Assembly: GCA_003427395.1 (NCBI GenBank)
Contig: BFEA01000117.1
Location: 1,745,990 to 1,768,239 of the forward strand
Source of the DNA: Chara braunii
Taxonomy: Eukaryota > Streptophyta > Charophyceae > Charales > Characeae
Reading direction: 5' to 3'
DNA: 22,250 nucleotides
Shown here: piece after piece, positions 1 through 9,852 of the stretch
Numbering within the stretch: position 1 is the first letter of the stretch
Layout: each line of letters begins with the position of its first letter
Translations under genes and position numbers: made by a program
Notes under the pieces: generated by a model
Databases searched by the model: none
The model's input: only the letters and a program-made list of their open reading frames with translations
Told to the model about the DNA's origin: nothing

Positions 1-1236
1 GGGTGCGTTATGTTCGGGGGGACGACGGTAGGCAATAGCACTCAGGTTTGAAGTGTTTGCAGGAGTTGGATCATCATCAAAGAAAGGTTGGAAGCGGTGC
101 GCTGAAAGAAAGAAAAAAAGGCAACTGAAAACATAGGGAGTTCACGAAACACTGACCTCAAGGTAGATTGTGCTGAAGTTGCATCATCCAGGAGAGAGTT
201 TCCCTGTCACTATTCTCAGGTCAGCACCATCATCGAATGCACAAGCTGCCTTCCAGAGAGGGTCTTCTTCATCTCCAGCTTTTGAGTGCACAAACTGCAC
301 TGACCTCCAGAGTAACAGCAGCATATTCAAACACGCTTCTCTTCCTGCATGAAGTTGGCACCCCTTGTCCTCCATCTACGAGTCCCATCCACATGCGAAT
401 GATGCACTAGGGGCCTTGGCGGCATCTTTTTCACTCGTCATTCTGACAACATCAGAATATGCACAAGCTGTCGACTCATTGTTCCGAGGACTTCCAGCGC
501 CAGAAGCCCGTGAACGCTCCGGCAAACACCCTTTTCCCCTCCTCACATGCAATGGCATCACTTCCTCCCCGATCCACAATGCATCTGCGCAGAGGTTCTT
601 GTCAGCATTCTAAACGGAGCAGCGCTATCTAACCCACAAGCTCTGATCAGAGAGAATCCTCTACACGTCCTGCTTAAAATTGCCCATTCCTGTTTTTCTT
701 AATGGAGGGGAAAATGAGAAAGCGGGAGAACATCTTTCCCTCCCTCCATATCGAATGGCCATCCCTCTTCCCTCCTCTGTCTAGCAGTGTCAGGGTGTAT
801 CACACTGGCACTACCTTACACGTAGATGACCGCATTTACAGCCCGCACCTGCACGCATCTCGCCGCAATTCCGTCCTGAAATAGGTAAAAAAATCGCAAC
901 GCGTGAGCATGCCCTTAATCACCCTTACGACACGCAGCTCTTCATCGTAGCCACGTCCCGACACTTTCCCGCTAGCAATCACTGATGCTCACACATACAT
1001 TGTCACCACTGTCATGACTGTTCTGGTCAGTGCTGCTATCGTAATCACTCTGGTACCACAGACTTCGCCTCCATGGTAGCCATATACTGCTCATCTGCTC
1101 ACCGTAACTGCGGGCATGCGACACACTTCCTCATAGGCTGAAAAATCATCCTCGTCCACCGCATACTTCATGACCTTCTCTTGTTCCAAAGAACACGATT
1201 GGCTCACCTGCAAAGGGGTCTCTGCAGCCCCGAGGG
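1..1236. other. Intergenic stretch, no gene recognised
   Basis: No open frame here exceeds about 80 codons and none resembles a known family. The 12-base word ATGCACAAGCTG occurs twice (237-248 and 459-470), and a variant lies near 288. This hints at old internal duplication, but I could not build a repeat unit from it. Spliced exons cannot be excluded by eye. Confidence 0.5.
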
Positions 1237-1266
1237 ACTCGGCCACTCAGGAAAAAGAATGGATTC
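1237..1266. repeat. Isolated outlier copy of the 30-bp minisatellite
   Basis: This stretch reads ACTCGGCCACTCAGG followed by AAAAAGAATGGATTC. It aligns over its whole length with the 30-bp units at 1672-1761 (ACTCGACCTCTCTGGG, then AAAAGAATTGTTTC). It lies about 435 bases upstream of that array, so the unit was scattered or the array was once longer. Confidence 0.6.
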
Positions 1267-1377
1267 ATTGCCTCCATGTGCAACAAATGCGAGCAAAAAT
1301 AACCCTGGTCTCTGTTGCAAGAACTAAGGCCTGAAGCAAAATGGCGGCCACTTGATGCCGGCACCGTTGCGGCTCCT

Positions 1378-1397
1378 GATTCGATTCGATTCGATTC
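1378..1397. repeat. (GATTC)4 microsatellite
   Basis: Four perfect tandem GATTC pentamers in a region without a gene. Confidence 0.9.
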
Positions 1398-1544
1398 ATA
1401 ATAGAAAAGAAATACCCTTTACACGTTTACACACTTCAGCGCGCGTGCAAAACTATTACTGAAAGTCGGAAACAAGAAAATGCGAAGTACAGCTCCTGCT
1501 GGGGCCAATACCTAGACTGACTGACAGACAACATTTCTGCCAAA

Positions 1545-2080
1545 ATGCTTGGTTGCAGCTGCGGCTACCACAAACAACCGTCCCCATATAGTTGGCGAGC
1601 AATGATTCAGGGTTTTTCTAACCTCCTCCATTGCTTTCAAACAATGCTCTCTTTTCCTCCAATCCAAGGGACTCGACCTCTCTGGGAAAAGAATTGTTTC
1701 CCTCAACCTCTCGGGGAAAAGAATCGTTTCGCTCAACCTCTCAGGGAAAACAGTAACCTCCTCCATCCTACTCATAATTCAAACAATGCTCTTTTATCCC
1801 ATCCAATAACAGCAGTTGCACTGCACAGCCAGCTGAGCGCAGCACCACTGTCGCCCCTCGACCAGAGATCCCACAACGGACATGATCCTGCAATGCACTG
1901 AGGGTTTCAGCTGGCTGCAGATACCACCAACAATCGCCCACAAACACCCCAATAGGCTTGTTGGCGAGCGTCACATCATGTCCTGGCCTCCTCCCCGCCG
2001 TTCATAAATTCTATCAATGCACTTTCCTCCCACCCAGAGGAATTGCACTTTCACAGCCAGCTGAGGCAGCATCTGTATCT
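1545..2080. repeat. Diffuse, degenerate segmental repeat
   Basis: Several words recur in the same order at different spacings: TAACCTCCTCCAT at 1619-1631 and 1754-1766, GTTGGCGAGC at 1591-1600 and 1960-1969, and CACAGCCAGCTGAG at 1824-1837 and 2052-2065. Flanking bases are also similar, for example GTTGCACT versus ATTGCACT before the last word. This suggests an old duplication of a module of a few hundred bases, now eroded. The open frames across it (up to 118 codons) match nothing I know and are probably incidental. Confidence 0.5.
1672..1761. repeat. 30-bp tandem repeat, three units
   Basis: Units start at 1672, 1702 and 1732 with the pattern CTCAACCTCTCGGGGAAAAG followed by AATCGTTTC. Differences between neighbours are few, so the expansion is fairly recent. 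On the minus strand the repeat reads in frame as a decapeptide-like pattern containing ILFPERL. This follows simply from a period divisible by three and is not evidence of coding. Confidence 0.85.
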
Positions 2081-2202
2081 GTCCACCATGAGTGTCACCT
2101 GCAAGGAGTTGCACTCACTGACATGGCATGCAGAACGCACAAGACAGCACAGCGTATCTCGTTTCTACAAGATGTCAGCAAACGGTTGGAAACGCTTGGC
2201 TA

Positions 2203-3190
2203 AAGAGCTTTCTTAAGAGAGGGAACGTAAAGTACCGGCAATCATAAAGAGCTCCGAAGCGCTTTAATTGTTGCTTGCTTCCGACACAACTCGCAGGCGA
2301 CTGCTTGCCCTGCTTCGCAGTCTGCCACATACCCAGTTTGTTCATGAGCACACAGGGCAGAGATCAAACCAATTGAAACTGTTCAGATTCCGGGGGATGA
2401 ACGAATGTAACAGAACGAATCCAACGGATTTCACTATTCAGTATCCGAATCCAATGGATGAATGTACGGACGTCTTTGTGTGTGTCGGGAAGCCACTACT
2501 CCGCCTGACCCAGAATTCCCTCTGGTGCACCCCCCTCCTCCAGACGACCTCAATCCGGAATTCATCAACAGGAGGGCGCTTGCTGCGGAAACAGACGCCA
2601 GAAGGCAAAGACAGGCCCACATGAATCAAAAATGCAGAATTTCGTGAATCCACTTCCAAATGAGTCTGCTGCTGCTCTCGCCGCACTGTTCTGCTGCGAT
2701 CTGTCTGTCCGGATCTATGCTGTCATTCATCCACCACCACTCCACAATGCAATATAGTTCTGTCGCATGGGGGCTCATGCTGAACCTACGTACATACTCA
2801 CTCCATAGGTCGCGATTACTGGAAGACGCCATGGCATGACTCTGGTTAGAACCACACAAGTTTGCAACAATCAGCATCCAGTTCATACTTCGCAACCACT
2901 TCTTCAGTGCTACAATAACCAAAGGTCGAATTTCAAAGCGAAAATACACAATGCAGCAAGTGCCCCGGCGAGAGCTGTTTGCTAACCCTTGCTGATGCAC
3001 ACAAAGTGAGAGTTACCATTAAAAAAAGCACGCCTCGTAATCTGGTTGTGCGCATGTCCACACAACGCCAATGAAGAAAGATGTGCACACAATGCTAGTA
3101 CAACTCCATACCGTTGCCTTCATCAATCTTTCCCGTGTTCACAAAAGTATATCCATATACGATAAATGTGAGAAAAGCCCAGTTCAGCCA
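2203..3190. other. Intergenic stretch; unrecognised 124-codon minus-strand frame at 2626-3000
   Basis: The longest open frame is 2626-3000 on the minus strand. Its protein is rich in W, R and S (for example LWSEYVRRFSM and IVEWWWMND) and matches no family I recognise. It could be a fragment of an old transposase or a chance frame. A plus-strand frame at 2462-2647 has a proline-rich stretch followed by INRRALAAETDARRQRQAHM, which looks mildly coding-like but is too short to assign. I make no functional call. Confidence 0.3.
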
Positions 3191-3192
3191 AC

Positions 3193-3270
3193 GGGCCTAG
3201 CTCAGTTGATACTGAAACAGTTTTCACCTTTGGCAGTAGCCGATGCAGATCCCAGGGGTCGATCCTTTGA
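3193..3270 (+). mobile_element. tRNA-like SINE head (fragment)
   Basis: The start GGGCCTAGCTCAGTTGATAC contains an A box (TAGCTCAGTTGATA, 3198-3211). It is followed at tRNA-like distance by a B box (GGTCGATCC, 3257-3265). These are the internal RNA polymerase III promoter elements of tRNA-derived SINEs. The first bases match the heads of the elements at 5747-5918 and 6765-6947. The usual 3' tail of that family is not seen directly downstream, so this is a truncated or diverged copy. Confidence 0.6.
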
Positions 3271-3304
3271 CCTCAGCTTACCTGTGTACAGTATCTGCAC
3301 AGTT

Positions 3305-3400
3305 CCCTGGAGTTGAACCCGTGACCTGCACGATAGCCAGTGGTAAGTAGGTCGCCGTAGGTTGTAGGCTGTAGGGAGATTCGAACTGTAGACCTGTAAG
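3305..3400 (-). other. Possible additional tRNA-like B boxes
   Basis: Two stretches read on the minus strand as B boxes: GGGTTCAACTCC (3309-3320) and CAGTTCGAATCTCC (3375-3388). Nearby A boxes are poor. They may be remnants of diverged SINEs. The surrounding sequence is rich in GTAGG words. Confidence 0.3.
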
Positions 3401-3479
3401 GTAGGAGTCCAAGTAGAGTCCAGAGGCCTAGCTTTAGTCCTTCTAGAAGGTCGGCAAGTGGTCAAGTGGTGAGTCTAAG

Positions 3480-4065
3480 GTAGGCCCACGTTTTCAGACG
3501 AAGACAAGTGGCAAGGTCAACAGGTAGGACCTCAGTGCAACTGCACTGAGTCGACGGTACGACTGCCTACAGTCAGGAGAAGGGTCTAGAGAGTCCCAGT
3601 CCAGTCCAGCAAGTACCACAGGGGGACTGTGAGCACCAAGGGCCGATGGCAAAGGGCAGACCAACGAATTTCTGAAGTATAAATCAAGAGGCAGCGCCCA
3701 GCCATTCACTTATTCCTGCGTGAGCCATGCGGAAGCGCTGCCACAGCGACTTGTGCAAGGAGGTCTGCAGATGAGCCCGGAGGACGCAGTGGGCACAAGA
3801 GGAGGAAGCATAGCGATAGGTTAGACAGCCATAGCTTTCATAATTGTAGTTAGTAGTGAGTGTGTGTGTGTGCTCGAGTGTTAGAGTGATGCGTGTGGGA
3901 TATCCAGGGTGATCCAGTGTATGTGAACAGTGAGATGTTTGGGCGCTGAAGTCGCCATAGCCAATTGAGAGTGACCTCGTATCTGAAAGCCATATCTCTG
4001 AGTTTTGAGTGGGCACATGTCGCCAGTATGCTGCGTTGCTGTTTACATGCATGAAAAGTGTGTTT
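3480..4065 (+). promoter_or_regulatory. Promoter-like, possibly LTR-derived region with TATA box
   Basis: A clear TATAAAT lies at 3678-3684, followed by GC-rich sequence. Upstream is a perfect 9-bp inverted repeat, CTCAGTGCA/TGCACTGAG, at 3531-3550. Downstream is a short (GT)n at about 3860. The overall layout resembles the U3-to-R part of an LTR and the style of the GC-rich block at 18691-19812. I could not find matching ends or target duplications, so LTR identity is inference. The open frame on the opposite strand (3684-4094) looks incidental. Confidence 0.3.
3531..3550. repeat. Short perfect inverted repeat
   Basis: Arms CTCAGTGCA (3531-3539) and TGCACTGAG (3542-3550) with a 2-base centre, upstream of the TATA box at 3678. 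Confidence 0.7.
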
Positions 4066-4259
4066 GAAAACGAGTCTGATTGCAATACACCCATGAACTG
4101 TCGAAATACAGAGCCAAGTTCAAATCCAGACGCAATCTGATGACAGAATAAGATATTTTTCTGAATTACCTGGGGCTGGTTAGTTCAACGAGGATATCTC
4201 AAGGCCATCGTTCTTAAGAGGAAAAAACAAAACGCGAGCGAAAAAAAAAAAAAAAAAAA
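4066..4259 (+). mobile_element. tRNA-derived SINE with 19-A tail
   Basis: The head has a weak A-box region ending in CAATACACCC. It continues as ATGAACTGTCGAAATACAGA and a B box, GTTCAAATCC (4118-4127), which closely matches the head at 5747-5918 read on its own strand. The body keeps the family words GGCTGGTTAGTTCA and GATATCTCAAGGCCATCG (4193-4210). It ends in an uninterrupted run of 19 A (4241-4259), as expected for LINE-mobilised SINE insertion. No target duplication was found. The long unbroken A tail suggests this is one of the younger copies here. Confidence 0.75.
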
Positions 4260-5103
4260 GCTCAGATCAAGCCACCTGGGATACCTCCAACATCCAAGGT
4301 ACAGAAACACAAAAGCTTAATTAGGGAGCAACATAAGAGTCCAGATACAACATGCCCGCCCATCCCCGAAGGTTTAAAGTTTGGACTTTTTACTTCTTCA
4401 TACTAGTTCATAGCAAGACCGCCTGTTTTGACATCTACACCTGACCTCACATTCCTCCACAGGAACCGGATTCAATAGCAAGCTCAATCCTCCGCACGGA
4501 TAGAATTCAACGGCCGCGAGTGCAGATGCAGTAAGCAAAGTAAAACAAAAAGCACAATGCTCCACATGAACAGAATCGGGTTCTCTAGGTCGCAAGCGCT
4601 AGGTTCTCAAGGTTGCAAGTGCTATTTAGGGCAGAAGAGACGACACAATCACAATTCCATTTTCCGCGCCCAACTGATTTTCTTTTCTAACATAACATCA
4701 AAAGCATCAGATCCTCGAGCGCTATTTAGGTCGCTCTTGGTATGGCTACCTCTCCTCTCATCTCCGCTCAGGGTTCCTTCACTGGAAGTACAGCCCATAT
4801 AAGAGGTGGTAACCCCGCAGCTCCAGATTTTCAAGGCAAACTTGGGCACATGAAAGCACAGGACACACAGCCTTCTGCAGATGCTGCATCAGGTTCCAGC
4901 GTGCGGACCGACCATCGAAAGAAACCCCTACAAACGGACTCTGACGGCATCTACAGAGCCGCTCACCGGTGAACCTGTGCCATCTTTGATCGGTGGCACA
5001 CAATGCACCTTTTCATAAGGTTTCTGTATCTCTGACTCATGTCCAAACCGTCTTTAGATGGAAACCTTTGCATCTCTTCATTTCGAGGTTCTCATTTGTT
5101 ATT
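4260..5103. other. Intergenic stretch, nothing recognised
   Basis: Only short open frames are present (up to 81 codons), overlapping on both strands, with no recognisable motif. I see no RNA gene or repeat here. Confidence 0.5.
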
Positions 5104-5162
5104 ACCCCCCCCATAACCCCCCTATACCCCCCCATACCCCCCTATACCGCTCACTAACCCCC
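5104..5162. repeat. C-rich tandem repeat of ACCCCCCCATA / ACCCCCCTATA type
   Basis: Runs of six to eight C are separated by ATA or TATA, repeated about five times and ending near CACTAACCCC. The minus strand therefore has four or more G-runs with short loops, a G-quadruplex-capable pattern. It could be a decayed minisatellite. Confidence 0.75.
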
Positions 5163-5525
5163 TGATGGAAAACCTGCCGGAGCATGAGCGAAGCTCATGC
5201 TTCAGGCTCAGTACGCCCCAAGCAATGTAGTCACCATGGTACCGATGCATGAGTCACACCCATCGAATGGATATATAGTACTAATACTACAAAGAGGCAG
5301 ACTCATCCTCTTATTGAACAGCCTCAAGCCCACGGAATAGAACACTGCCAGCACTACCTCCAACACAAGATCATCAGCACTACTGTGTTGAACAACAGCT
5401 TCCCGCCATACATACCCCCTGTCTGTGCCATTTATTTTCTCAAACAACCAGTACACCGCCCAGGCAAACTTGTGAATCCAGATTTCTGCTGTAATCTGAT
5501 GAAAGCACTTCCCCCCCTCGCACTT
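5163..5525. other. Intergenic stretch, nothing recognised
   Basis: A minus-strand open frame of 132 codons (5208-5606) overlaps this stretch and the 25-bp tandem repeat. Its N-terminal RRQKGGG/RRQNGE/KRRGK pattern is a product of that repeat, and the rest matches no family I know. Confidence 0.4.
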
Positions 5526-5601
5526 ACCTCTCCGTTTTGTCTTCTTGATGACCTCTCCGTTTTGTCTCCTTGATGACCCCCCTCCTTTTTGTCTCCTTGA
5601 A
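5526..5601. repeat. 25-bp tandem repeat, three units
   Basis: Units start at 5526, 5551 and 5576 with the pattern ACCTCTCCGTTTTGTCTCCT followed by TGATG. The third unit is more diverged, with CCCCCCTCCTTTTT in place of CTCTCCGTTTT. Confidence 0.8.
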
Positions 5602-5746
5602 ACCAAACAAACTACGACTGCTGCCTCTTGTTCAACTGTCAGGGTGTTCCCACACTCATTACAGGCAGTCGACCTCTGGCCAGTCCGATGCCATCTCCAA
5701 AGCCTGCGGTTGATGAATGTTCTTATTCACCATGCTTTACGTTAAT

Positions 5747-5918
5747 TCTTTTTTTTCGAAAGGGCGACATCCTCTAGATGTCATCATTGAACTGACTGGG
5801 CCCATACGTTAATTCAAAATGATTTATATTCTGCTCAACTGGTTGTTGCATCTGGATTCGAACTCGAGTCTGTATGTCAACAGTTCAAGGGTGTACCGAA
5901 CGGGCTAGGCCCGCTGGT
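5747..5918 (-). mobile_element. tRNA-derived SINE with target-site duplication
   Basis: Read on the minus strand, the head has an A box (complement of 5894-5907, TAGCCCGTTCGGTA) and a B box, GTTCGAATCC (complement of 5854-5863). The 3' body carries the family tail words (GACATCTAGAGGATGTCGCC) and a short A run. The flanks 5729-5746 (ACCATGCTTTACGTTAAT) and 5919-5936 (ACCATGGTTTATGTTATT) agree at 15 of 18 positions, as expected for an aged target-site duplication. The element is 172 bases long. It is non-coding and would depend on a LINE for movement. Confidence 0.82.
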
Positions 5919-5936
5919 ACCATGGTTTATGTTATT

Positions 5937-6395
5937 ATATATGCACCAGGGTCAATGTTATTGTGCAACAGAGGCAAGTTCTTAATTCAGCACGGCGAAC
6001 GTTCTTATCCATCATTGTTAACCATTGTCATCGTTCAGATTCAGCGGACGTTAATTCATCCGTGCGATAGATGTGTTACCGTTCTATTATATAACAAATA
6101 AAGGATAGAGAGGTTAAAACCTTAATTAAATATAAAATTTTATTGGACTACAAAATCAAGTGTATGCTTATCGACAGCATCCAGGTCGAAAAACTTTCTT
6201 TCTTTTACTATAAGACCATACAGAAAGAAAGACATATCTCATACTGTTCCATCCCTTGGGTGCGCACAAACAAATCTCCACTGCTTCGCAAACCTGCAGA
6301 AAGCAGACCGGAAAACATCAATAATTACGACTGCTTTTCAATGATTACAACTGGATAAGGGCACTCGTTACTCATTGGCAGTGTGGCACAACTAC
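5937..6395. other. AT-rich intergenic stretch, nothing recognised
   Basis: The word CGTTAATTC, present at the SINE flank (5740-5748), recurs at about 5807 and 6048. The phrase GTTCTTAT(C/T)CA(T/C)CAT also resembles sequence near 5719. Both are too short to interpret. Open frames are under 80 codons and unrecognised. Confidence 0.4.
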
Positions 6396-6411
6396 CAACC
6401 AGTACCCTTCT
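6396..6411. repeat. Target-site duplication, left copy
   Basis: CAACCAGTACCCTTCT here is identical to 6948-6963. A diverged middle copy, ACCTGTACCCTGCT, lies at 6751-6764. The three copies bracket two SINEs. Confidence 0.85.
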
Positions 6412-6750
6412 TTTTTTCCTCTTTCTTTCTTTCATTCATTCATTAAAGCACTAGTGACTCTGCCAGTATTGGGAAATTAGGGAAAATGAGCTGTTCCCGA
6501 GGAGTTCAGAGGCCGGGCCCGAGATGGCCGCGATTGATAAATCACATCAGCAGCTGTCGTTTAGTTTCAGCCTTCCTAAGAGGTCGGAGGCCCACCCAAG
6601 GCCTGCTATTTTCCCACTCGGCAAAGGTACTAGTGGTTTAAGGGGTAGCCCCCTTGGATTATTGTATCCATCTGACTCAATCAGGACTTGAACTCACGAT
6701 CCGTTTACTCGCAGTCACTTGTGTGTCCCATTCAGCCAAACTGGCTGGGT
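6412..6750 (-). mobile_element. Second-type tRNA-derived SINE
   Basis: On the minus strand the head reads CCAGTTTGGCTGAATGG (complement of 6728-6744), which resembles the D-arm/A-box region of Leu- or Ser-type tRNAs. It is followed by a B box, GTTCAAGTCC (complement of 6684-6693). The body has no similarity to the tail of the other SINE family here. The 3' end is an A/G-rich tail (AATGAATGAATGAAAGAAAG and onward), complementary to 6412-6445. It is bounded by the left and middle copies of the target sequence, 6396-6411 and 6751-6764. Confidence 0.7.
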
Positions 6751-6764
6751 ACCTGTACCCTGCT

Positions 6765-6947
6765 TTTCTTTTGTTTCCATTTTCTCTTTACTTCTTTTCA
6801 GAAGGGCGACCGCCTTCAGATATCATTGTGAAACTGACTGGCTCCTGGCAATTCGAGGAATTTCGTTCATCCGGTTCCATCTGGATTCGAACGTAAGACT
6901 GCGTTTCAGTGGTTTATTGGCGTACCGACTGAGCTAAGCCCGTTGGT
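6765..6947 (-). mobile_element. tRNA-derived SINE (same family as 5747-5918)
   Basis: On the minus strand it starts GACCAACGGGCTTAGCTCAG. It has a good A box (complement of 6923-6936, TAGCTCAGTCGGTA) and B box, GTTCGAATCC (complement of 6883-6892). The 3' body ends with GATATCTGAAGGCGGTCGCC, then CTTCTGAAAAGAAG and an A-rich tail. It is bounded by the middle (6751-6764) and right (6948-6963) copies of the target sequence. Its boxes are the best preserved of the family in this window. Confidence 0.82.
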
Positions 6948-6963
6948 CAACCAGTACCCTTCT
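6948..6963. repeat. Target-site duplication, right copy
   Basis: Identical over 16 bases to 6396-6411. It lies directly next to the 5' end of the SINE at 6765-6947. Confidence 0.85.
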
Positions 6964-6996
6964 GGCGTGACCAGACAGGAGTCTCGCCAAAAGTTG

Positions 6997-7028
6997 CTTA
7001 CCTTGTAAACTGGTTATTACAAGGTAAG
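6997..7028. repeat. Perfect 12-bp inverted repeat (hairpin)
   Basis: CTTACCTTGTAA (6997-7008) and TTACAAGGTAAG (7017-7028) are perfect reverse complements with an 8-base loop. It lies just outside the SINE pair. It could be a small foldback or part of an older element; no function can be assigned. Confidence 0.75.
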
Positions 7029-9300
7029 AACCGCGAGCGGCTACATCGGACCCCACATTACAATTTCTTGACTTCCGTAGGCTCTCTGCGTGAAGACGTG
7101 CAATGGAGGGAAGCGATTGATAGGGGGGAGGGCAGCTCTACAGCCATTGAATGAGGGACACTAACGACAATGGTTCGGGGATTGTGGAGGTGGTCAAAGG
7201 GTGCACAGCTAGAGGGGAACCGGTTGACCGAAGACCAGAAAGGACGGTGAAGAATGACTTTTCATGGTGTTGACAGTGACGATGATAATGCCAGCGCGCC
7301 CTTCACAAGACAGGACAGTATGTAGGATAGATATCTGAGCGAGCTGATGGCTCCCCGACCTGAAACCTCTCTCCATCTGAAAGGTTAGCATAGAGTCAGA
7401 GACAGGTCAATAGCGTACTGGCCATAACCAGAAAAAGCAAAACAGAGGAGTGGGAGGAGGACAAGAGACTGCACGGATTGCTTGTTGTACCTTTGAAATC
7501 AGATGCTCGGAATGATTGGTAATATGAACTCCTCAGCTAGGGGCTAGTTTGACTCTCGACAGCTCTTCCTTTCTGTTCAGTGAGGCCGTCAAGTCTGGCT
7601 CTGCATTTCCATTTAGTGTGACCATCGTGTTCGGCCTTCGGTTCTGAGTGTTTGCCATTTCTGACCTCCTCTTCTGAATATTCGTCCTGTCTGCGCTTCT
7701 GGTCTGACAGGCCATTGTGCCCGTATTCCCGTTCAGTTTGGCCAACACGATAAACCTCAACAAAGAGGCCTTGAGGAAATGAGGAAGCGAAAGGATGGTG
7801 TTCACTCCAGCCTGTCACTACGGGTTCAGATCAAGGGATGAAATACAGGCCCAGGGCAATACCAAGCATTATTGTCAGGATGGTCTGCGAATCCAAGTCT
7901 GGCTGTCAACAGGCAGGAACCGAAAGGCCAGACAACACAGCACACCAGTGTCCTCTCTAACTCAGTCAGACAAACAAAGTTTCATCCCTTCAAGTGCACT
8001 GCATTGCACTGCACTGCGCTCAAAAATTGGTTCACAACTGTGTCGAGTTCACGACCCTTCCTTCGGGAATAAGAACAGGTCAGGATTGGATTGGACCCGG
8101 CGAACAAACTGGCCAGTCAGCTATTCTCGGTGCATCACTTCATATTCACGCAGCTTCTCAGACAGGGAGTGGAGAAACAGTGCCGCAAAGAGATCGATCC
8201 CGGCATGACATAGCATGACATGAGTTCTCAGTCATGCTACTCATGCTACTCACTCTCTCTCCCTGCACCCAAAGTATGCTTCAGGAGTGACAAATTGCTT
8301 CGACTCTGCTGGTGGTTTTCTTGACTGCCGATATTGACCTGATTCCCCCAAATGTGCTGCAGCAGTGGGCAACTGTTGCCCTGACATAACATATGACAAC
8401 ACTGCTGGTCCTTGCTGAGGTACGGGGGCGCGTAGTTATCTTCATAACCAACAGCTGAGCGAGGGCACACTCTTCTTCTCTCTTTCTTTGTCGAAAAATG
8501 GGTACCTCAAAAAAGAAAAACGTTCAAAAGAGGTTTGTGGCGCCGTAACAGAGCAGGCAACAGAGACAGAGAGATAGGAGAGGTGGAGAGACAGGGGAAA
8601 TGAGAGAGAGGAGAGGGAAGGTTACAAGGCAAGCTGGAAGAAATTCTCAGATTGTAGTCATGCATGTGCTGAGGTGGTGTAACACTGTAGGGAAATGTGT
8701 ACACATACTACACACCTGTTCGCTGTTCAGCACACCTCACCTTATATGTTGTCACTTCTCTTAGTGATGTTCATTCGTATGCATTTAGTTCTGTAGGGAA
8801 ATGCGTACACTATACCTAACTCGACAAAAAGAAAGAAAGGCAAGTCTGTGCCAAACTGTTTCATTGTTTTCTCGCCGACTCATCAGGAGGTTGGAACTCC
8901 CGCAGTCTGCCCGCAATGCATCGGGGGCTGATGGATAAGGACACACCCTATCGCCCAGAGGTAGCAGTACTCCTGAGAGAGAAAAGTGGTTGACTTTACT
9001 CAAGTCAGTGTGTTTTAGACTGTCACGGTGCCACCACCACAACCCTTTTTCCACCCAGATGAGTAGAGCCAAAATTGAAACAATCTTACCTTACAGTCTT
9101 CGACAAAGTTCATATGATATTCTAAATGATCGTAATACTTTGATGAAACGGCTGTTCCGTTGCGATTTCTGCAAGGTGCAAGGTCCACCACGTCCGCGTG
9201 TACTTCGGCGTGGAACCCGTACACACCCATTTACAAAGCACCTGCACCTCATATTTGTTCGTTCGCTTAATGATCCTCGTTCTTATTTGGTTCTACATAG
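7029..9300. other. Intergenic stretch, no gene recognised
   Basis: Open frames reach 137 codons (7795-8208, plus) but match nothing. On the minus strand 7550-7750 has two overlapping open frames with recurring CAGAA/GGC words, as in a decayed minisatellite. A perfect 9-bp inverted repeat TAGCATGAC/GTCATGCTA lies at 8211-8239. A 20-base direct repeat, CTGTAGGGAAATGYGTACAC, lies at 8685-8704 and 8791-8810. Purine-rich sequence covers 8555-8625. A minus-strand frame at 9015-9230 ends near a good splice-donor-like sequence (TGTAAGGTAAGA), so an exon is possible but unproven. Confidence 0.4.
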
Positions 9301-9372
9301 GGAAGAAGGGGAGGGGGAGGCAAAGGAAGGGGGGAGGGAAAGAAGGAGAGCGGAGGGAGGACGAAACAGAAC
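9301..9372 (+). repeat. Purine-rich tract
   Basis: About 70 bases almost entirely of A and G, with many G runs (for example GGGGAGGGGGAGG and GGGGGGAGGG). The composition is suited to triplex or G-quadruplex formation on the plus strand. Confidence 0.7.
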
Positions 9373-9852
9373 GGGGTAAATTCAACCCCATGTGGGTCCC
9401 AATACTCACCTGCAGGGCACAAGAGGCTAGTCAGAGTTCTGCAGAGAAAAATGATTTCAGGCGGCGGCGTTGGCTATAGTAACCGGCCACTCCTGCAGAG
9501 CATACAGGACCAGCACCGCTGTGGACTGTGGAAGCACCACATTCAATTCTTGCAGTTACACTTGCTGCATCGGTTGGTGCAGTGCAGACAGATGTCACAG
9601 GCAGCGTGTCTCACACATGCAACGAGCACAGAGACTATGCAATAAAAGCAAAGAGTGCAGAACTACTTTCCTTTATAGATGAACTGCTGGGGAGGTCGCA
9701 TGGTTGTAAGTATTTCCACCAGTACATGGGCACCTGGGCCGTGGGTCTGACACCTCAAATTTTGGAGGCGCGAAACGAAAACGAGGCCGCCAATTAAATT
9801 TATCAATGGCGGGCCTAGCTTATGACTTCGAAACTTGTGGCAACGAGTTTCG

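Noticed and set aside
1672-1761. CRISPR-like array
   Set aside because: The 30-bp units are directly abutting with no spacers, and the genome is eukaryotic in character.
3193-3270. A functional tRNA gene
   Set aside because: A and B boxes are present, but no cloverleaf with a paired acceptor stem could be drawn by eye, and the same head occurs in several SINE copies.
3684-4094. 136-codon minus-strand frame opposite the TATA-containing region
   Set aside because: No similarity to any family, it overlaps the SINE head at 4066, and its sequence includes a (CA)n-derived HTHTLT stretch.
9672-9725. A second reverse-transcriptase block, IDELLGRSHGCKYFHQ, upstream of the Ty3 fragment
   Set aside because: It resembles the ID(D/E)LLxxLxGAxxF block, but the fragment from 9853 (FKAGTVYLWFKVDS) already covers the same part of the domain, and 130 bases of unrelated sequence lie between. 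It may be chance or a mosaic; not annotated.
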